Shown here in pieces: positions 45,225-56,767 of a stretch of 64,000 bases of DNA (positions within the stretch are counted from its first letter, which is position 1; every line of letters starts with the position of its first letter). The notes under the pieces were generated by a model that searched no databases, had not been told where the DNA came from, and saw only the letters and a list, made by a program, of their open reading frames with translations. This stretch comes from Loripinus fragilis (Eukaryota; Mollusca; Bivalvia; Lucinida; Lucinidae): NCBI GenBank assembly GCA_964019695.1, contig OZ026520.1:29918120-29982119 (forward strand). Direction: 5' to 3'. A program made the position numbers and the translations under genes.

Positions 45225-45342
45225 CCCTAGCTGTGTCCTTGAGCAAGACACTTTATCCACTGCTTTGTACTGGTTTAATCCAAACCAAACAGGAAATCAT
45301 CCAGATATGACTGAAAAATTGTTGACTGGGATGTAAACTGTA
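45225..45342 (+). mobile_element. SINE S1 tail fragment
   Basis: agctgtgtccttgagcaaga, ttgtactggtttaatcc and gaaaaattgttgactgggat. The head is missing. Confidence 0.65.
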
Positions 45343-45954
45343 TCCTTGCAACAAGGGAGCTAATTCGTTGTACAACATATGCAAGGGTCTTGGGATTTAT
45401 GGAGAGAGAAATTCTGGGGGAGGCCTAGTCACTATTTTGCATACCTGTGTTTTGATAATGTTAAAATGTATCAGTATGCAATATTTGATTAAAATATACT
45501 ATGCAGTTCAAGAGGTATGAGCATTTTCACTAAAAGACCTCTACTGGCCAAAATGATGCTCGGTAACCCTCTGTCAACGTTTTGCACAATATTAAAATAA
45601 ATATGTATGCAGAATTTGATCCAAATATCCCATAAGGTTTAAGAGATGAGGATTTTTACTAACTGGCCACAGCAGGCTGGACTGATGCTCAGCAAACCTC
45701 GTCCATCAAAAAAGGTGGTTTTGCATGCCAGTGGTTAGGGAATGTTGACATGCATATGAATGCGAAAGGTGATCAATATTTACCATGTGGTCCAAGAGTT
45801 ATGAATATTTTCACGAACTGCTAACAGACAGATGGATGGACTCACATAGTGATTGTAGTGCAGACCCAAGGGTCATGCAATATCATGGAATTTGATTGCC
45901 TAAAGATTTTAATGAACCATGTAAAATATTCAGGTAAAAAAATTTCTCATATTT
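45343..45954 (+). other. Intron 13 right part: degenerate tandem repeat
   Basis: atgcagaatttgatccaaat/atgcaatatttgattaaaat, gaggtatgagcattttcact/gagatgaggatttttactaa and gatgctcggtaaccctc/gatgctcagcaaacctc recur two to three times at ~130-150 bp spacing (45450-45830). No exon seen. Confidence 0.5.
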
Positions 45955-46140
45955 TAACTTTTAAAGCATCAATCACAACTGCAGCAGACGACAAATTTTG
46001 CAACTTCTTTTCCAATTTTCAAAAAAAATAAGGTAATATGATATTTCATGAGAATCTCATGCCTTATTTGTTATTTTTGAGAAGCAGTACGATTTGAAAT
46101 TGTCGTCTGCCGCAAATTATAGGTGGGGTTTTATGGTTGA
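45955..46140. mobile_element. MITE family M5 copy near exon 14
   Basis: tttaaagcatcaatcacaac, tgcagcagacgacaaatttt at the left pairs with gaaattgtcgtctgccgca, aattataggtggggttttat at the right. tgatatttcatgagaatctc lies at the centre. Confidence 0.7.
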
Positions 46141-46166
46141 TTTTCATGTTCTTCACATTTTATCAG

Positions 46167-46334
46167 GTAATGCTTTTGAGGGAGAGTTTTGCTCTGGGAG
46201 AACCTGTCCAAAGAAAAATGGCCTCACGTGCAATGGCATGGGCTCATGCACTGAAAGTACATCCACATGTACATGTGACCCTGGTCGACAAGGAGATGAT
46301 TGTTCACTACCAAAGTGTCTAAATGATTGTTCAG
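46167..46334 (+). CDS. Exon 14: EGF-like module
   Basis: Acceptor attttatcag ends at 46166 and donor gtgagt starts at 46335; phase 1 in and out. It encodes GNAFEGEFCSGRTC, CNGMGSCTESTSTCTC, and CDPGRQGDDCSLPKC ending in NDCSG/D. The acceptor lies ~27 bp after an inverted-repeat element. Confidence 0.89.
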
Positions 46335-46383
46335 GTGAGTTGGCTGTATTCTATTTTATTTAAACTCCCCAGCAGTTGTGTTT

Positions 46384-46571
46384 TAACTCTTTACCTACAA
46401 GTGTTTTCTGCTGATAACTTTAGCAAACAGTTTGGACCCAGATCATGCCCGACACTTTTGATCTGGATCCAAACTGTTTGACACTCTGATGGTATTCTCA
46501 TAAGATTTTTTTTAAAAGTTGATTTTGAAAAAAATCTGCTGACAACAAATCGCCCATTAGGCAAAGAATAA
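46384..46571 (+). mobile_element. MITE family M1 copy
   Basis: aactctttacctacaagtgt, ctgctgataactttagcaaa, gacccagatcatgcccgac, gacactctgatggtattctc and ggcaaagaataaa. Confidence 0.72.
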
Positions 46572-46585
46572 AATGTCATCCATGT

Positions 46586-46775
46586 TAATTCTTTACCATC
46601 TGGTGTTGTCTGCAGACAACATTTGAAACAGTTTGACATATCTGGATCCAACTGTTTGGCACTCTGATGGTTTGCCTGGAAGAAAGGCCATGATGACAGT
46701 GCAGACCCAGATCAGACTGCTTCAGAAGAAGCAGTCTGATCAGGGTTTTCCCTGTTTGCTTTACGAACAAGCATT
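46586..46775 (+). mobile_element. Partial M1 copy followed by family M8
   Basis: M1: ttgtctgcagacaacatttg, atctggatccaactgtttgg to ~46685. M8: gtgcagacccagatcagact, gcttcagaagaagcagtctg, atcagggttttccctgtttg to 46775. Confidence 0.6.
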
Positions 46776-47340
46776 TTGTAAATTCCAGCCCTGATAATTA
46801 ACATTTTATTTGAGAACAGAAAGAGAAAATTGTTTGAAATTTTAGAACTTTTACCGTAGCTACTTTACCAATATGTGATAAATACAATTACCGTAAAACA
46901 TGTATTTTCATATGGCACACTTGTAAAGCTCAAAATTATGAGACAGTTAAATACAGTTTTGAATTCAGTTACACAATAAGCAATAAATGGACACACCCCC
47001 TTTGTATGTTGGTATTTGTATAGTCATAAAACACCTTTTGAACATTAGAGTATTTTTCAACATAGAGTAACCAAGTCTTAAAAAGTGCCTTCTATTAAAG
47101 GAAATGTATTCTTTTCTTTAAGAGTAGCTCCTATGAGAATATAAAACAAACTTAAAAGGGCATTCAATTGAGAAACCGTCTGAATTAAGCTACACCATTA
47201 TATAAGTCTTTTAAAATCGCCAAATTTTGATGCCGCAAATATTAATCATCAGCAGACGACAAAAAAGCGGGAAAAATTACCCAGGGGGCAAAGTGTTAAG
47301 TGGTTAACATTCTCTCATTAGCTGGCCCATATTTATATTG
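46776..47340 (+). other. Intron 14 right part, M1 tail near exon 15
   Basis: Mostly unique AT-rich sequence. At 47248-47299 is an M1 right tail (catcagcagacgacaaaaaa, aaattacccagggggcaaag), 45 bp upstream of the exon 15 acceptor. Confidence 0.55.
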
Positions 47341-47343
47341 TAG

Positions 47344-47797
47344 ACAATGGAGAATGCACTGAAAATGGATGCGAGTGTAACAACAAGACTATTGGAGCAG
47401 ACTGCAGTCTGGTTTGTGTCAAAGGCTACAGCGAAGTAGGTGCCACTAGTTGTACCTGCGACAAGCCCTGCTACACTGGCAGGCTATGTACAGGGGATTG
47501 CAGCGGAAATGGCGATTGTAACGCGGAAGGAAAATGTGACTGTTTCTTTGATGTCATGTTTACGGGTGATCAGTGTGACGAGCCAGGATGTCCAGGTGAA
47601 CCTGATTGTATGAATCATGGAACTTGTGTGAAGAAGGAAGGCTGCGAATGTAACAAGGGCTGGACAGGTGAAGGCTGTGAAACTGCCGTCTGCGACTGTA
47701 ATAACATAGAAGCCGAATGTAAACAACTGGAAGGTGACGAGGTGCCACGCTGTTACAACTGTACACCTCCATTTATTGGCAAGAGATGTGAGAAACA
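47344..47797 (+). CDS. Exon 15: EGF-like modules; 3' end is first unit of a 116-bp array
   Basis: Acceptor atattgtag ends at 47343 and donor gtaagt starts at 47798; phase 1 in, phase 2 out. It encodes DNGECTENGCECNNK, CVKGYSEVGATSCTC, CYTGRLC, CSGNGDC, CDEPGCPGEPDC, CNKGWTGEGC, CKQLEGDEVPRCYNC and GKRCEKQ. The last 98 exon nt plus the first 18 intron nt form the first unit of a 13-copy tandem array. The join to exon 16 gives CEKQ-CVFG, consistent in phase whichever copy's donor is physically nearest, but only the first donor keeps this simple frame. Confidence 0.9.
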
Positions 47798-49201
47798 GTA
47801 AGTCATAAGTTTTATAATAACATTGAAGCTGAATGCAAACAGCTGGAAGGTGACGAGATGCCACGCTGTTACAACTGTACATCTCCATTTATTGGCAAGA
47901 GATGTGAGAAACAGTAAGTCATAAGTTTTATAATAACATTGAAGCTGAATGTAAACAGCTGGAAGGTGACGAGGTGCCACGCTGTTACAACTGTACACCT
48001 CCATTTATTGGCAAGAGATGTGAGAAACAGTAAGTCATAAGTTTTATAATAACATTGAAGCTGAATGTAAACAGCTGGAAGGTGACGAGGTGCCACGCTG
48101 TTACAACTGTACACCTCCATTTATTGGCAAGAGATGTGAGAAACAGTAAGTCATAAGTTTTATAATAACATTGAAGCTGAATGTAAACAGCTGGAAGGTG
48201 ACGAGATGCCACGCTGTTACAACTGTACACCTCCATTTATTGGCAAGAGATGTGAGAAACAGTAAGTCATAAGTTTTATAATAACATTGAAGCTGAATGT
48301 TAACAACTGGAAGGAAACGAGGTGCCACACTGTTACAACTGTACACCTCCATTTATTGGCAAGAGATGTGAGAAACAGTAAGTCATAAGTTTTATAATAA
48401 CATTGAAGCTGTATGTAAACAACTGGAAGGTGACGAGGTGCCACGCTGTTACAACTGTACATCTCCATTTATTGGCAAGAGATGTGAGAAACAGTAAGTC
48501 ATAAGTTTTATAATAGCATTGAAGCTGAATGTAAACAACTGGAAGGTGTTGAGGTGCCACGCTGTTACAACTGTACACCTCCATTTATTGGCAAGAGATG
48601 TGAGAAACAGTAAGTCATAAGTTTTATAATAACATTGAAGCTGAATGTAAACAGCTGGAAGGTGACGAGATGCCACGCTGTTACAACTGTACACCTCCAT
48701 TTATTGGCAAGAGATGTGAGAAACAGTAAGTCATAAGTTTTATAATAACATTGAAGCTGAATGTAAACAGCTGGAAGGTGACGAGGTGCCACGCTGTTAC
48801 AACTGTACACCTCCATTTATTGGCAAGAGATGTGAGAAACAGTAAGTCATAAGTTTTATAATAACATTGAAGCTGAATGTAAACAGCTGGAAGGTGACAA
48901 GGTGCCACGCTGTTACAACTGTACATCTCCATTTATTGGCAAGAGATGTGAGAAACAGTAAGTCATAAGTTTTATAATAACATTGAAGCTGAATGTTAAC
49001 AACCGGAAGGTGACAAGGTGCCACGCTGTTACAACTGTACATCTCCATTTATTGGCAAGAGATGTGAGAAACAGTAAGTCATAAGTTTTATAATAACATT
49101 GAAGCTGAATGTAAACAACTGGAAGGTGACGAGGTGCCACGCTGTTACAACTGTACATCTCCATTTATTGGCAAGAGATGTGAGAAACAGTAAGTCATAA
49201 A
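47700..49201 (+). repeat. 116-bp x 13 tandem array copying the exon 15 end and its 5' splice site
   Basis: The donor aaaca|gtaagtcataag occurs at 47798 and every 116 bp to 49190, 13 times without a length change. Each unit carries 98 nt of exon 15 (coding CKQLEGDEVPRCYNC and GKRCEKQ in the first copy) and 18 nt of intron. Copies are nearly identical; at least two carry tgttaac, an in-frame stop relative to exon 15. No canonical acceptor lies in the unit, and 116 is not a multiple of three. Overlapping minus-strand ORFs of 83 residues are a by-product of the period. Confidence 0.95.
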
Positions 49202-49225
49202 TTGATGGATCACAGTTTTTTATGA

Positions 49226-49340
49226 CTTCATAGGTTTAGATAAACAAAATTTTTGAGCGGAAAATTGTAAATATTTTCTTACTCATCAGTTTTAACATAT
49301 GTTTTGGGTGCTCAAAAGAACCGTCTCATCGACCATTCAC
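49226..49340 (-). mobile_element. MITE family M2 copy, reversed
   Basis: cataggtttagataaacaaa, aaaattgtaaatattttctt, actcatcagttttaacatat and gggtgctcaaaagaaccgtc. The copy is cut off at its core. Confidence 0.7.
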
Positions 49341-49379
49341 AGCCAAATGTTGTCTGCTTTGTCTTCTGCTGATGTATCA

Positions 49380-49460
49380 TGGTAGCCTATATTGCAAACA
49401 ATATGGACTCAGATCCTGATCAGGGTTTCATACGTTTCACTTCCATGCTAAAAGTAGTCC
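49380..49460. repeat. Short repeat family M8 copy
   Basis: ggactcagatcctgatcagg, gtttcatacgtttcacttcc and atgctaaaagtagtcc. Confidence 0.5.
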
Positions 49461-49870
49461 TCGACTAACCCATTAGAATACATGAAACAGAAACAAAAAA
49501 GCACATATTTCCATGTAAAAAATACTGGTAGGTTAGAGGTTGATATGTTAACTAAAATGCTGTTAGAACAGAGCTGCAATCAGTGACACTCATACCCAGC
49601 CAGCATACAATGTCGGGCCTGTCTTTGGCTTGCTTTTACATCCATATTGGTAATACATTGTCAGGATGTGCTGAAATGTTCATTTTTCTGTGGTTTCAGT
49701 TTTGGAAGTCAGGCATATTATGCAACTTCATCTTAAATATGACCTCATGTGTGTTCATATATGTTGTCATAGTGTAAAAAAATCTTTTACAATTCAAAAT
49801 TATATGATAAAAAGAAAATTCCAATTTTTGCCTGAATATGCAATTTATTTCATCTTGTGAAGTGAAATAA

Positions 49871-50112
49871 TGTGAGCTGTGACATGAGATTTCCAACAAT
49901 ATGGTATGTGCGACTTGCAAAGCCTCAGACCAGCCTGCGCATATGCGCAAGTCTGATCAGAGCCTTTGCTTGTCGCTTAAAAATTATATGACTGTTAAGC
50001 TACCGACCGAACAACATTTGGAGTTTCTAAGCTTAAAAGGAGGCTGCACAGGCTCGTCTGAGTCTACATTTGTCAAAATGCCACATTGTTGGAAATCACA
50101 TGTCGTGGCTTA
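49871..50112. mobile_element. MITE family M3 copy
   Basis: It opens gagctgtgacatgagatttc and closes gccacattgttggaaatcac, atgtcgtggct. The interior has cagcctgcgcatatgcgcaa and ggaggctgcacaggctcgtc. Confidence 0.78.
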
Positions 50113-50235
50113 TATTTCATTTGTGGCTTCACCACTCATGAAATGTAAATTTTCAATTCACTCAGTATAATAATCTGATGATATTCATTCCAAAAACTTG
50201 GCTATCCTCTATTTGTTTTTCTTTTTCCTTTTTAG

Positions 50236-51602
50236 ATGTGTTTTTGGCACAGAAGAATGGAGCATAGAAGAATTAGACGATGGAACAGTGAATGAGAATG
50301 TTGAATGTAAATGTCAACCCTGTTACAATGGAGACTCATGTGAACTCATGTGCAATGGACAAGGAACATGTACTGATACTGAAAATGGAAAGGAGTGTGA
50401 CTGTGGTTTTAGTGGTTGGCGAGGCCCCACATGTAGCATGAAGGGGTGTCCAGGCTGGGGAGAATCCTGCACAGGTCATGGGAACTGTGACCCCACAGAT
50501 TTTACCTGTTTATGTGACGCAGGTTGGGAGGGAGATGGATGTGAGCAGATAAAATGCAAAGATGACTGCAACTCGCATGGAGATTGTACCCTAATAGATG
50601 GTGTGCCACAGTGCGTCTGTTATGAAACCTACTTTGGTACAGCCTGTGAGAGCAGGTGTTTCAATGGCACTGTGTCCAAAGATACTGACGATAATCAGTT
50701 CTGTAAGTGTGATAATTGCTTTAATGATCCAGAGTGTAAAGAGGTGTGTACGGGTCATGGTAGTTGTGTTGATGGTGAATGTGACTGTGGAACGGTTGGT
50801 TGGCGTGGTGATTACTGTCATAAATATGGCTGTCCCGGAACACCAGGTCCTGATGGTGATGGCTGCAGTGGTCACGGTTCTTGTACAGACAACCTCAACC
50901 AAATTGGAACCTGTAATTGTCCAGACTACTGGGGTGGAGATGGTTGTGAGATTCCTATTTGTACAAACAATTGCTCAGATCATGGAACATGTAATTCTGA
51001 TGGTGAAGTTCCATTCTGTGAATGTGATACCAGCTGGATGAGCTCTGATTGCAGTATTGAGTGTTTTGGAGATATTACCAAGATTGATAATGTTGACACT
51101 TGTGTCTGCAGAAGTGACTGTGAAGATCCCAGTGATTACTGTAACACAACTTGTAACAACCGAGGCTCATGTAAAGATAATAAATGCCAGTGCTATGATG
51201 ACGACACAGGATTTAATTCACATGGATATTGGGGCTTGCTTTGTAATGATGAGAGCTGTCCAGGACTTTATGCATCTTGCTCTGATCATGGCCAATGCTT
51301 AAATGGTGAATGTACTTGTTTCTCTGAAGGCTGGGGAGGCGCTTACTGTGACGAACCATACTGTCCAGGAAATTGTAGCGGTCAAGGAAGGTGTAACAGT
51401 GAAACAGACCCCCCAAGCTGTGAATGTTATAACTTTTACATGGGGCCTATATGTGATAAAATATGTGTCAATGGACGACCCAATGACGACGAGACTGAGT
51501 GTGTATGTGAAGGCTGTTACACAGGGGATAGCTGTGATGTACCCTGCAATGATCATGGACAGTGTATTAATGGTACATGCCAATGTGACAAAGCATGGTG
51601 GG
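50236..51602 (+). CDS. Exon 16: large EGF-like exon, more than three turns of the higher-order repeat
   Basis: Acceptor cctttttag ends at 50235 and donor gtaagt starts at 51603; phase 2 in, phase 1 out. About 456 residues, almost all in EGF-like modules. CxxG loop starts CVFGTEEW, CFNGTVSKD, CFGDITKID and CVNGRPNDD mark four turns. Between them are CQPCYNGDSC, CNGQGTC, CTGHGNC, CNSHGDC, CTGHGSC, CSGHGSC, CSDHGTC, CSDHGQC, CSGQGRC and CYTGDSC. A long pyrimidine tract (ttgtttttctttttcc) precedes the acceptor. Confidence 0.94.
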
Positions 51603-51887
51603 GTAAGTTCACTGTAAATTCAGAATTTCTTGTGAGAATCTTATTTTCGTGAATAGCGTTAAATGATATATTTGCCATGTTAAATATTCCCGACTGGGGC
51701 ATGATTTACCAACACCAGTCAACGATACAGTGATTTTGCTATTTACCTAGGGTTTTATTTTGAAGTTTTGCATTATGTAATTTAGGGTGTTACACTTGAT
51801 TCACCATACACCAACTTGTATAATATTAAATTCAATAAAACATAAGCACTCACGTAAGATCCTCTATATATTTTTGGCTTATTTCAG

Positions 51888-52052
51888 GAAGCACATGTAC
51901 TGAGCTGGGCTGCCCAGGTGAAACAAGCAGCTGTTCCGATCATGGTTTTTGTGTCAAGTCAAAACAAAGCTGTACTTGTTACAACAACTGGCAAGATGAA
52001 GGCTGCTCGGAGCCAAAATGCAAAGGGGATCCTTTTATGTGTAACGAAAGAG
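51888..52052 (+). CDS. Exon 17: EGF-like module
   Basis: Acceptor cttatttcag ends at 51887 and donor gtaata starts at 52053; phase 1 in and out. It encodes GSTCTELGCPGETSSC, CSDHGFCVKSKQSCTC, NNWQDEGCSEPKC and KGDPFMCNERG. The module spans one EGF-like unit plus the start of the next. Confidence 0.9.
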
Positions 52053-52269
52053 GTAATAATTAAGCATCTTAGGCTGAATTAAAAAATTAATGTGGTTCAG
52101 GTAATTGGTCTGAAAAAGCTAGGACCAAATAAGAAAATAAGTGTGTTTCGGGTAACAGGTCTGAAAATTTTAGGTACACATTATTTTTACCTGCGTCACT
52201 TTAGGGAAAGCAGGTCTAGTAGTGGGTCCACTCCGTCTGTCTGTCCGTCTGTCTGTCAGCAACACCTTT

Positions 52270-53135
52270 GGGGTGCCTTGTTTGTGTAATCTGTAACTCC
52301 AAAGGAATTCATTCCTTCATATTCAAACTTTGCCTAATGATTATTCATACAACTCCAACAGTTTTTATTCCTTTATATTCAATCTTGGCATAATGATTGT
52401 TCATACATTGAAGATGTGCACCGATTATTTTGTGCACATTTAATAAATATTTTCTCATTTTTTATGGGTGTTGAACTTAGACATTTTTTGCATCCGAATG
52501 GGTAGGGGGTGTCTAGTTTGTGTAATCTGTAAATCCAACAGTTTTCATTCCTTTATATTTAAACTTTGCATAATGATTGTTCACACATTGAAGATGGGCA
52601 CCTTCTAATTTTTTTTCTTCATTTTTTGGGGTCTTCAACTTAGACATGTTTTTTTTTTTAAGATACTAAGAGGGTGTCTGGTTTGTGTAATCTGTAACTC
52701 ATAAAGTTTTCATTCCTTAATATTCAAACTTTGAATAATGACTATTCATATATTGAACATGTGCACCTTCTATTTTGTGCACATTTGATAAATATTTTCA
52801 CATTTTTTACGTCTGTTGAACTTAAATATTTTATCCATGCGAAATGCTTAGGGGGTGTCTGGTTTGTGTAATCTGTGACTCCAGCAGTTTTCATTCCTTC
52901 ATATTCAAACTTAATATGTTATGATTGCTCACACATTGAACATATGTGCATCCTATATTTTGTGCACATATGATAATATTTTAGGATTGTTGAACATGGA
53001 CATTATTACGTCTACACCACCATTTCATTGCTTACATTGTTTATTTGTGTGTAATCTGTCATTCAAACAGATTTCATTCCTTTATATTCAAACTTTGCAT
53101 AATGATTGTTAACACATTGAAGATGTGCACTGGCG
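52270..53135. repeat. Satellite block, ~165-240-bp spacing, five units
   Basis: gtttgtgtaatctgtaactc recurs near 52280, 52517, 52681, 52861 and 53043, each followed by ttcattccttnatattcaaa and tgatt.ttcacacattgaa. It is preceded by ctgtctgtccgtctgtctgtc. Confidence 0.72.
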
Positions 53136-53177
53136 ATGCAGGTCCAGAGCAGAGTTTGGTCTTGTTTATTATTATAG

Positions 53178-54422
53178 CCCTGCTTTGAAAAAGTGGGGCT
53201 ATACTGAATTTGGGTTGTCCGTCTGTCTGTACATGCCCAGGATACCTTATGAGGTTTGGTGTTTAGTGAGGTTAGGGTTAGTACAGCATGGTGTTATGGG
53301 GTTAAAATGGGCTTGTGGGGTTTACCTTGTGGGGTTAACCCCATAAATTTTCAATGGCTGCAGACTATCAGGAACCTCAGAACGTCCCTCCTGTAAGTAG
53401 GTCTGTCCGTCAGTCATAATTTTGTTTCTGCTCAATATCTTGAGAACAACTCAATAGAATTTTACCGAATTTTGTATATGCATTGATATTGGCAAGACCT
53501 ATATTGGTATTGTTACATATCATTTTTCGCTTATTTGAAACAGAGTTAAGGCCCTTGACTGATGTCAGAATTTGGTTCAGAATTTCATTTCCACTCAATA
53601 TCTTGAGAACTTATTAATATAATTAGACCAATTTATGTATGTGCATTGATATATAGACAAGATTTAGCTTAGGAGTGTTACCTGTCATTTTTCGCAAATT
53701 TGAAATAGATTTATTGCCCTTGACTAATGTCGGAATTTCGTTCAGAATTTTGTTTCCGCTCAATATCTTGAGAACTATTTGATAGAATTTTATCAAATTT
53801 TTTATGTGCATTTATATTGACAAGGTCTGGGTTGGGATTGTTACCTGTCATTTTTCGCAAATTTGTAACTGAGTTATGGCCCTTGATTTATGTCCGTAAT
53901 TGGTTTCCGCTCAATATCTGGAGAAAAAATGGACAGAATTTTACCAAATTTTGTATATGCATTTATATTGACAAGATCTAGGTTTGGATTGTGACTTGTT
54001 ATTTTTTGCATATTTGTAACAAAGTTATGGCCCTTGATTAATATCAGAATTTCCTTTCTGCTCAATATCTTTAGAACACAATGATATAATTTTACGAAAT
54101 TTTGTATATGCATTGATAATGACACAATCTAGGTTGGGAGTGTTGCACAAAACCTTTTTTTACACATTTGTAGCAAAGTTATGGCTTTGATTTATGTCAG
54201 AATTTCATTTCAACTTAATAACTGGAGAACAAATGGACAGAATTTCACCAAATTTTGAATATGTATGTATATTGACAAGATCTTGGCTGGGATTGTTACC
54301 TGTCATTTTTTATTATTTGTAGCAGAGTAATGGCCCTTGATATAGTTCAGAGTTTCGTGTTCGCTGGGTATCTGTAGAACTTGGCCTTTTACAGCATGAA
54401 AAGAGTTGCAGCGGGGCTATAG
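53178..54422. repeat. Satellite block, ~150-165-bp units, with inverted ends
   Basis: gctcaatatcttgagaac-like text recurs near 53430, 53595, 53758, 53909 and 54059, followed by agaattttaccaaattttgt, atatgcattgatattgacaa and gttacctgtcatttttcgc. The block is bracketed by tatagccctgctttg (53178) and gcagcggggctatag (54408), which are inverted, like the block at 43450. Confidence 0.72.
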
Positions 54423-54548
54423 TCAGATTCTCTGACAATTCTAGTTATCATTTTATTTTGACAGAAATGCCTTACAAATTGCATACAATCATTTGTCACA
54501 AGCAGTGAGTTCAACGTATATCAAATGTGTATGAAAAGGATATTATTT

Positions 54549-54609
54549 ACAGTGAAATGATATTGTATCAATTCACTAGTGGGTGATACGATTTATATCA
54601 TTTCACTGT
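54549..54609. repeat. Hairpin, 61 bp
   Basis: acagtgaaatgatattgta at 54549 pairs with gatttatatcatttcactgt ending at 54609; tgtatca and tgatacg also pair. Confidence 0.8.
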
Positions 54610-55451
54610 AGCCAAAAAAGGCCTTTTTGACAATTCTGGGACATTTTTCAAAAGGGTTTAAGTGAAGGGTATTTGTCAGAAATAACTCTACGCATGTTAT
54701 GACATCAATTTAAAACCTAATGACGTCACCTTTTGGGCTGGGGTACCCCTATGTTGCATGTGACGTCTGTCATAAAGCACACTTTAGTGACTTTCCTTAA
54801 ATGCTGATTTCTTAAGTATCAACTGTCAAAATTTTATTCTAAGTCACTTTCTAGGTGCAAACTCCTATTTTTATACCCAATGAACACATTGAAACTGACA
54901 AATTTGATGCGAAACCCAAAACAATCCACATTATGCTTTCTGTAATTCTCCTTAGAGTATAAGATAAAAAAAAGAAAATTTACCTTTTTAGGTAAATACC
55001 AAATATATTTCTTCTTGTGCGGTGAAAATATAAGCATTTTCACTCTTGCTGCACAATCATGAAAAATACTGATTTTTCACTGCACTTGATGAAAAATATT
55101 TGCTATTCATCTAAAAAAAAAAAATTATCCTATATATATTTTCTAGAAAACACAAAAAAATCCTTGGTTTTACCAGTAAATTTAGGTAGGGTGGGGTTAC
55201 CCTAAACACAGATATATTTTTATTTGGCCTCAAAGGAGCAGTCTGATCTGGGCCCACACTGTTTGCCTCATTACTTAAATTATTCAATAAGGTTAGCAAT
55301 TATATACAGCAGCTGACTTAAGCAGATGATATTCAGATATATTTTTTGTAGACACTTTAAGGTTTAATACTTTGTAGGCATACTGCAAGTTTTATCAGAT
55401 TTGAATTTTGTAAGTTCAGGATTTGGGAAATTTCGAACTGTTGCATGACCT
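54610..55451 (+). other. Intron 17 stretch, no gene seen
   Basis: AT-rich sequence. A fragment of M8 (gagcagtctgatctgggccc) is at ~55229, and a short motif ataagaaaataagtgtg/aaacacagatatattttta relates 52115 to 55200. No exon recognised. Confidence 0.45.
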
Positions 55452-55581
55452 TGCATGCGGGGATCCAGAATCCGGCATGGTAGCTTTATGATTTTTCAAG
55501 GGATCTGGACCAGTGTTGCTAAGAAATCCTATATTTTGGGGGTCCGGACCCCCTGTCCCCCCTCTGGATCCGCACATGCCT
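55452..55581. mobile_element. MITE family M6, short copy, near exon 18
   Basis: The inverted ends are catgcggggatccag and ctggatccgcacatgcc. It has gggatctggaccagtgttgc and gggggtccggaccccctgtc in the middle. It ends ~31 bp before exon 18. Confidence 0.7.
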
Positions 55582-55611
55582 TGAAAATATTTTCTTAATT
55601 TTATCTGACAG

Positions 55612-55899
55612 GTGAATGTGGCTGTTTTGGTGAAGACTGGGAAATAGGAACCTGTGATAATGACCATCCAAACAGATGGTGCGTAAACTGTTCAGACTCC
55701 ATGGGTGCTGGCTGTGAGGAACTCTGTGTGCATGGAACCGAAGAAGTGTCACGCTCAGGAATATGTAACTGTGATCCCTGTTACAACGACACAAACTGCA
55801 ACGTGCTCTGTGACGGACATGGACAGTGTGGTGAGGATGATACCTGTGTGTGTGATGAAGGCTACAAGGGAGACTACTGCAAGGAACTCGACTGTCCAG
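55612..55899 (+). CDS. Exon 18: EGF-like modules
   Basis: Acceptor tatctgacag ends at 55611 and donor gtacag starts at 55900; phase 1 in and out. It encodes GECGCFGEDWEIGTC, CVNCSDSMGAGCEELCVHG, CNCDPCYNDTNC, CDGHGQC, CVCDEGYKGDYC and LDCPG. The exon follows a 3.56-kb intron carrying two satellite blocks; a short inverted-repeat element ends ~30 bp upstream of the acceptor. Confidence 0.91.
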
Positions 55900-56019
55900 G
55901 TACAGTATATGGTAGAAAATTTTGAACACTTTTCTCATTCTGTTCTCATATAAAATAATGATTATCTGGGCACCAAATGAAGCATAATTATTTTACACTA
56001 TTTTTTTTAATATATACTA

Positions 56020-56160
56020 ATATCTTCATTATCGCAGTCTATCATTTTTGAAGAAGAATAATTTTAACATGTCAATAAGTATACCTTGAAAACAGAATGA
56101 AAGTCCTTGAGACATCCTTGAATTTCACACTAACTTACCTGCATGAACCTTGAACTCATA
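56020..56160. mobile_element. Fragment of the hAT-like family seen at 109-523
   Basis: cattatcgcagtctatcatt, gaaagtccttgagacatcc, ttgaatttcacactaactta and cctgcatgaacc match the right half of the 109-523 element. Confidence 0.62.
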
Positions 56161-56439
56161 ATATGGACCTCACCCTGAGAAACCCTGTCTTTCGAACAAC
56201 AAAGCCCATCCACGCAGTCTGATCGGCCCTTTTCTTATTTGCTTGTAAAAACGTAGGATACCTAAACATGCAACAAGCGAAATTTCAATTTTCTAGCTAG
56301 TCATTGTAGCTTAGCAGACTGGTTTGGGTATGACCTGGTTGGAAACTTTTATTGCTTCGGGGCCCATATGGTGATCTTAACTTTACCAGTAACAGAATCA
56401 TTAGGTTCTGGTACTCATCGCAAAAGCCTCCTTAACGCT

Positions 56440-56592
56440 TTACTCCATAGGCTATTTTTAGATCATGACATCATTTTCTATTTTTTTAGACAACATTGAA
56501 AAGATTCAAGAAAAATTTAAGCCAAGTTTTGAACATTTTTAAGTACACGCTATTTCAAAGGCCTCAAAAGGCGTTACTATGGGGTAAAGGGT
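56440..56592. repeat. Inverted-repeat element related to 11262-11407
   Basis: ctttactccataggctattt at the left and ggcgttactatggggtaaag at the right. gatcatgacatcattttct matches the other copy in the opposite sense. Confidence 0.6.
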
Positions 56593-56767
56593 TAAAACGC
56601 TTGTGCTGACAAATCCACTGGGCTGGAAGTGTAAATTTTGGTCTGAGTCTTCTTCTACATTCATTCTTTATTCCCTAAATAACATGCAAGATCCAAATCT
56701 GTTATCTGTATCAAAGAGTTTTGGAGGTTTGACTTCACTGAACTTTTTTAACTATGTCTGTTTTCAG

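Noticed and set aside
47753..49164. Eleven overlapping 83-residue minus-strand ORFs
   Set aside because: They are the reverse reading of the 116-bp array, repeat every 116 bp and have no independent motif. They are a by-product of the tandem repeat.
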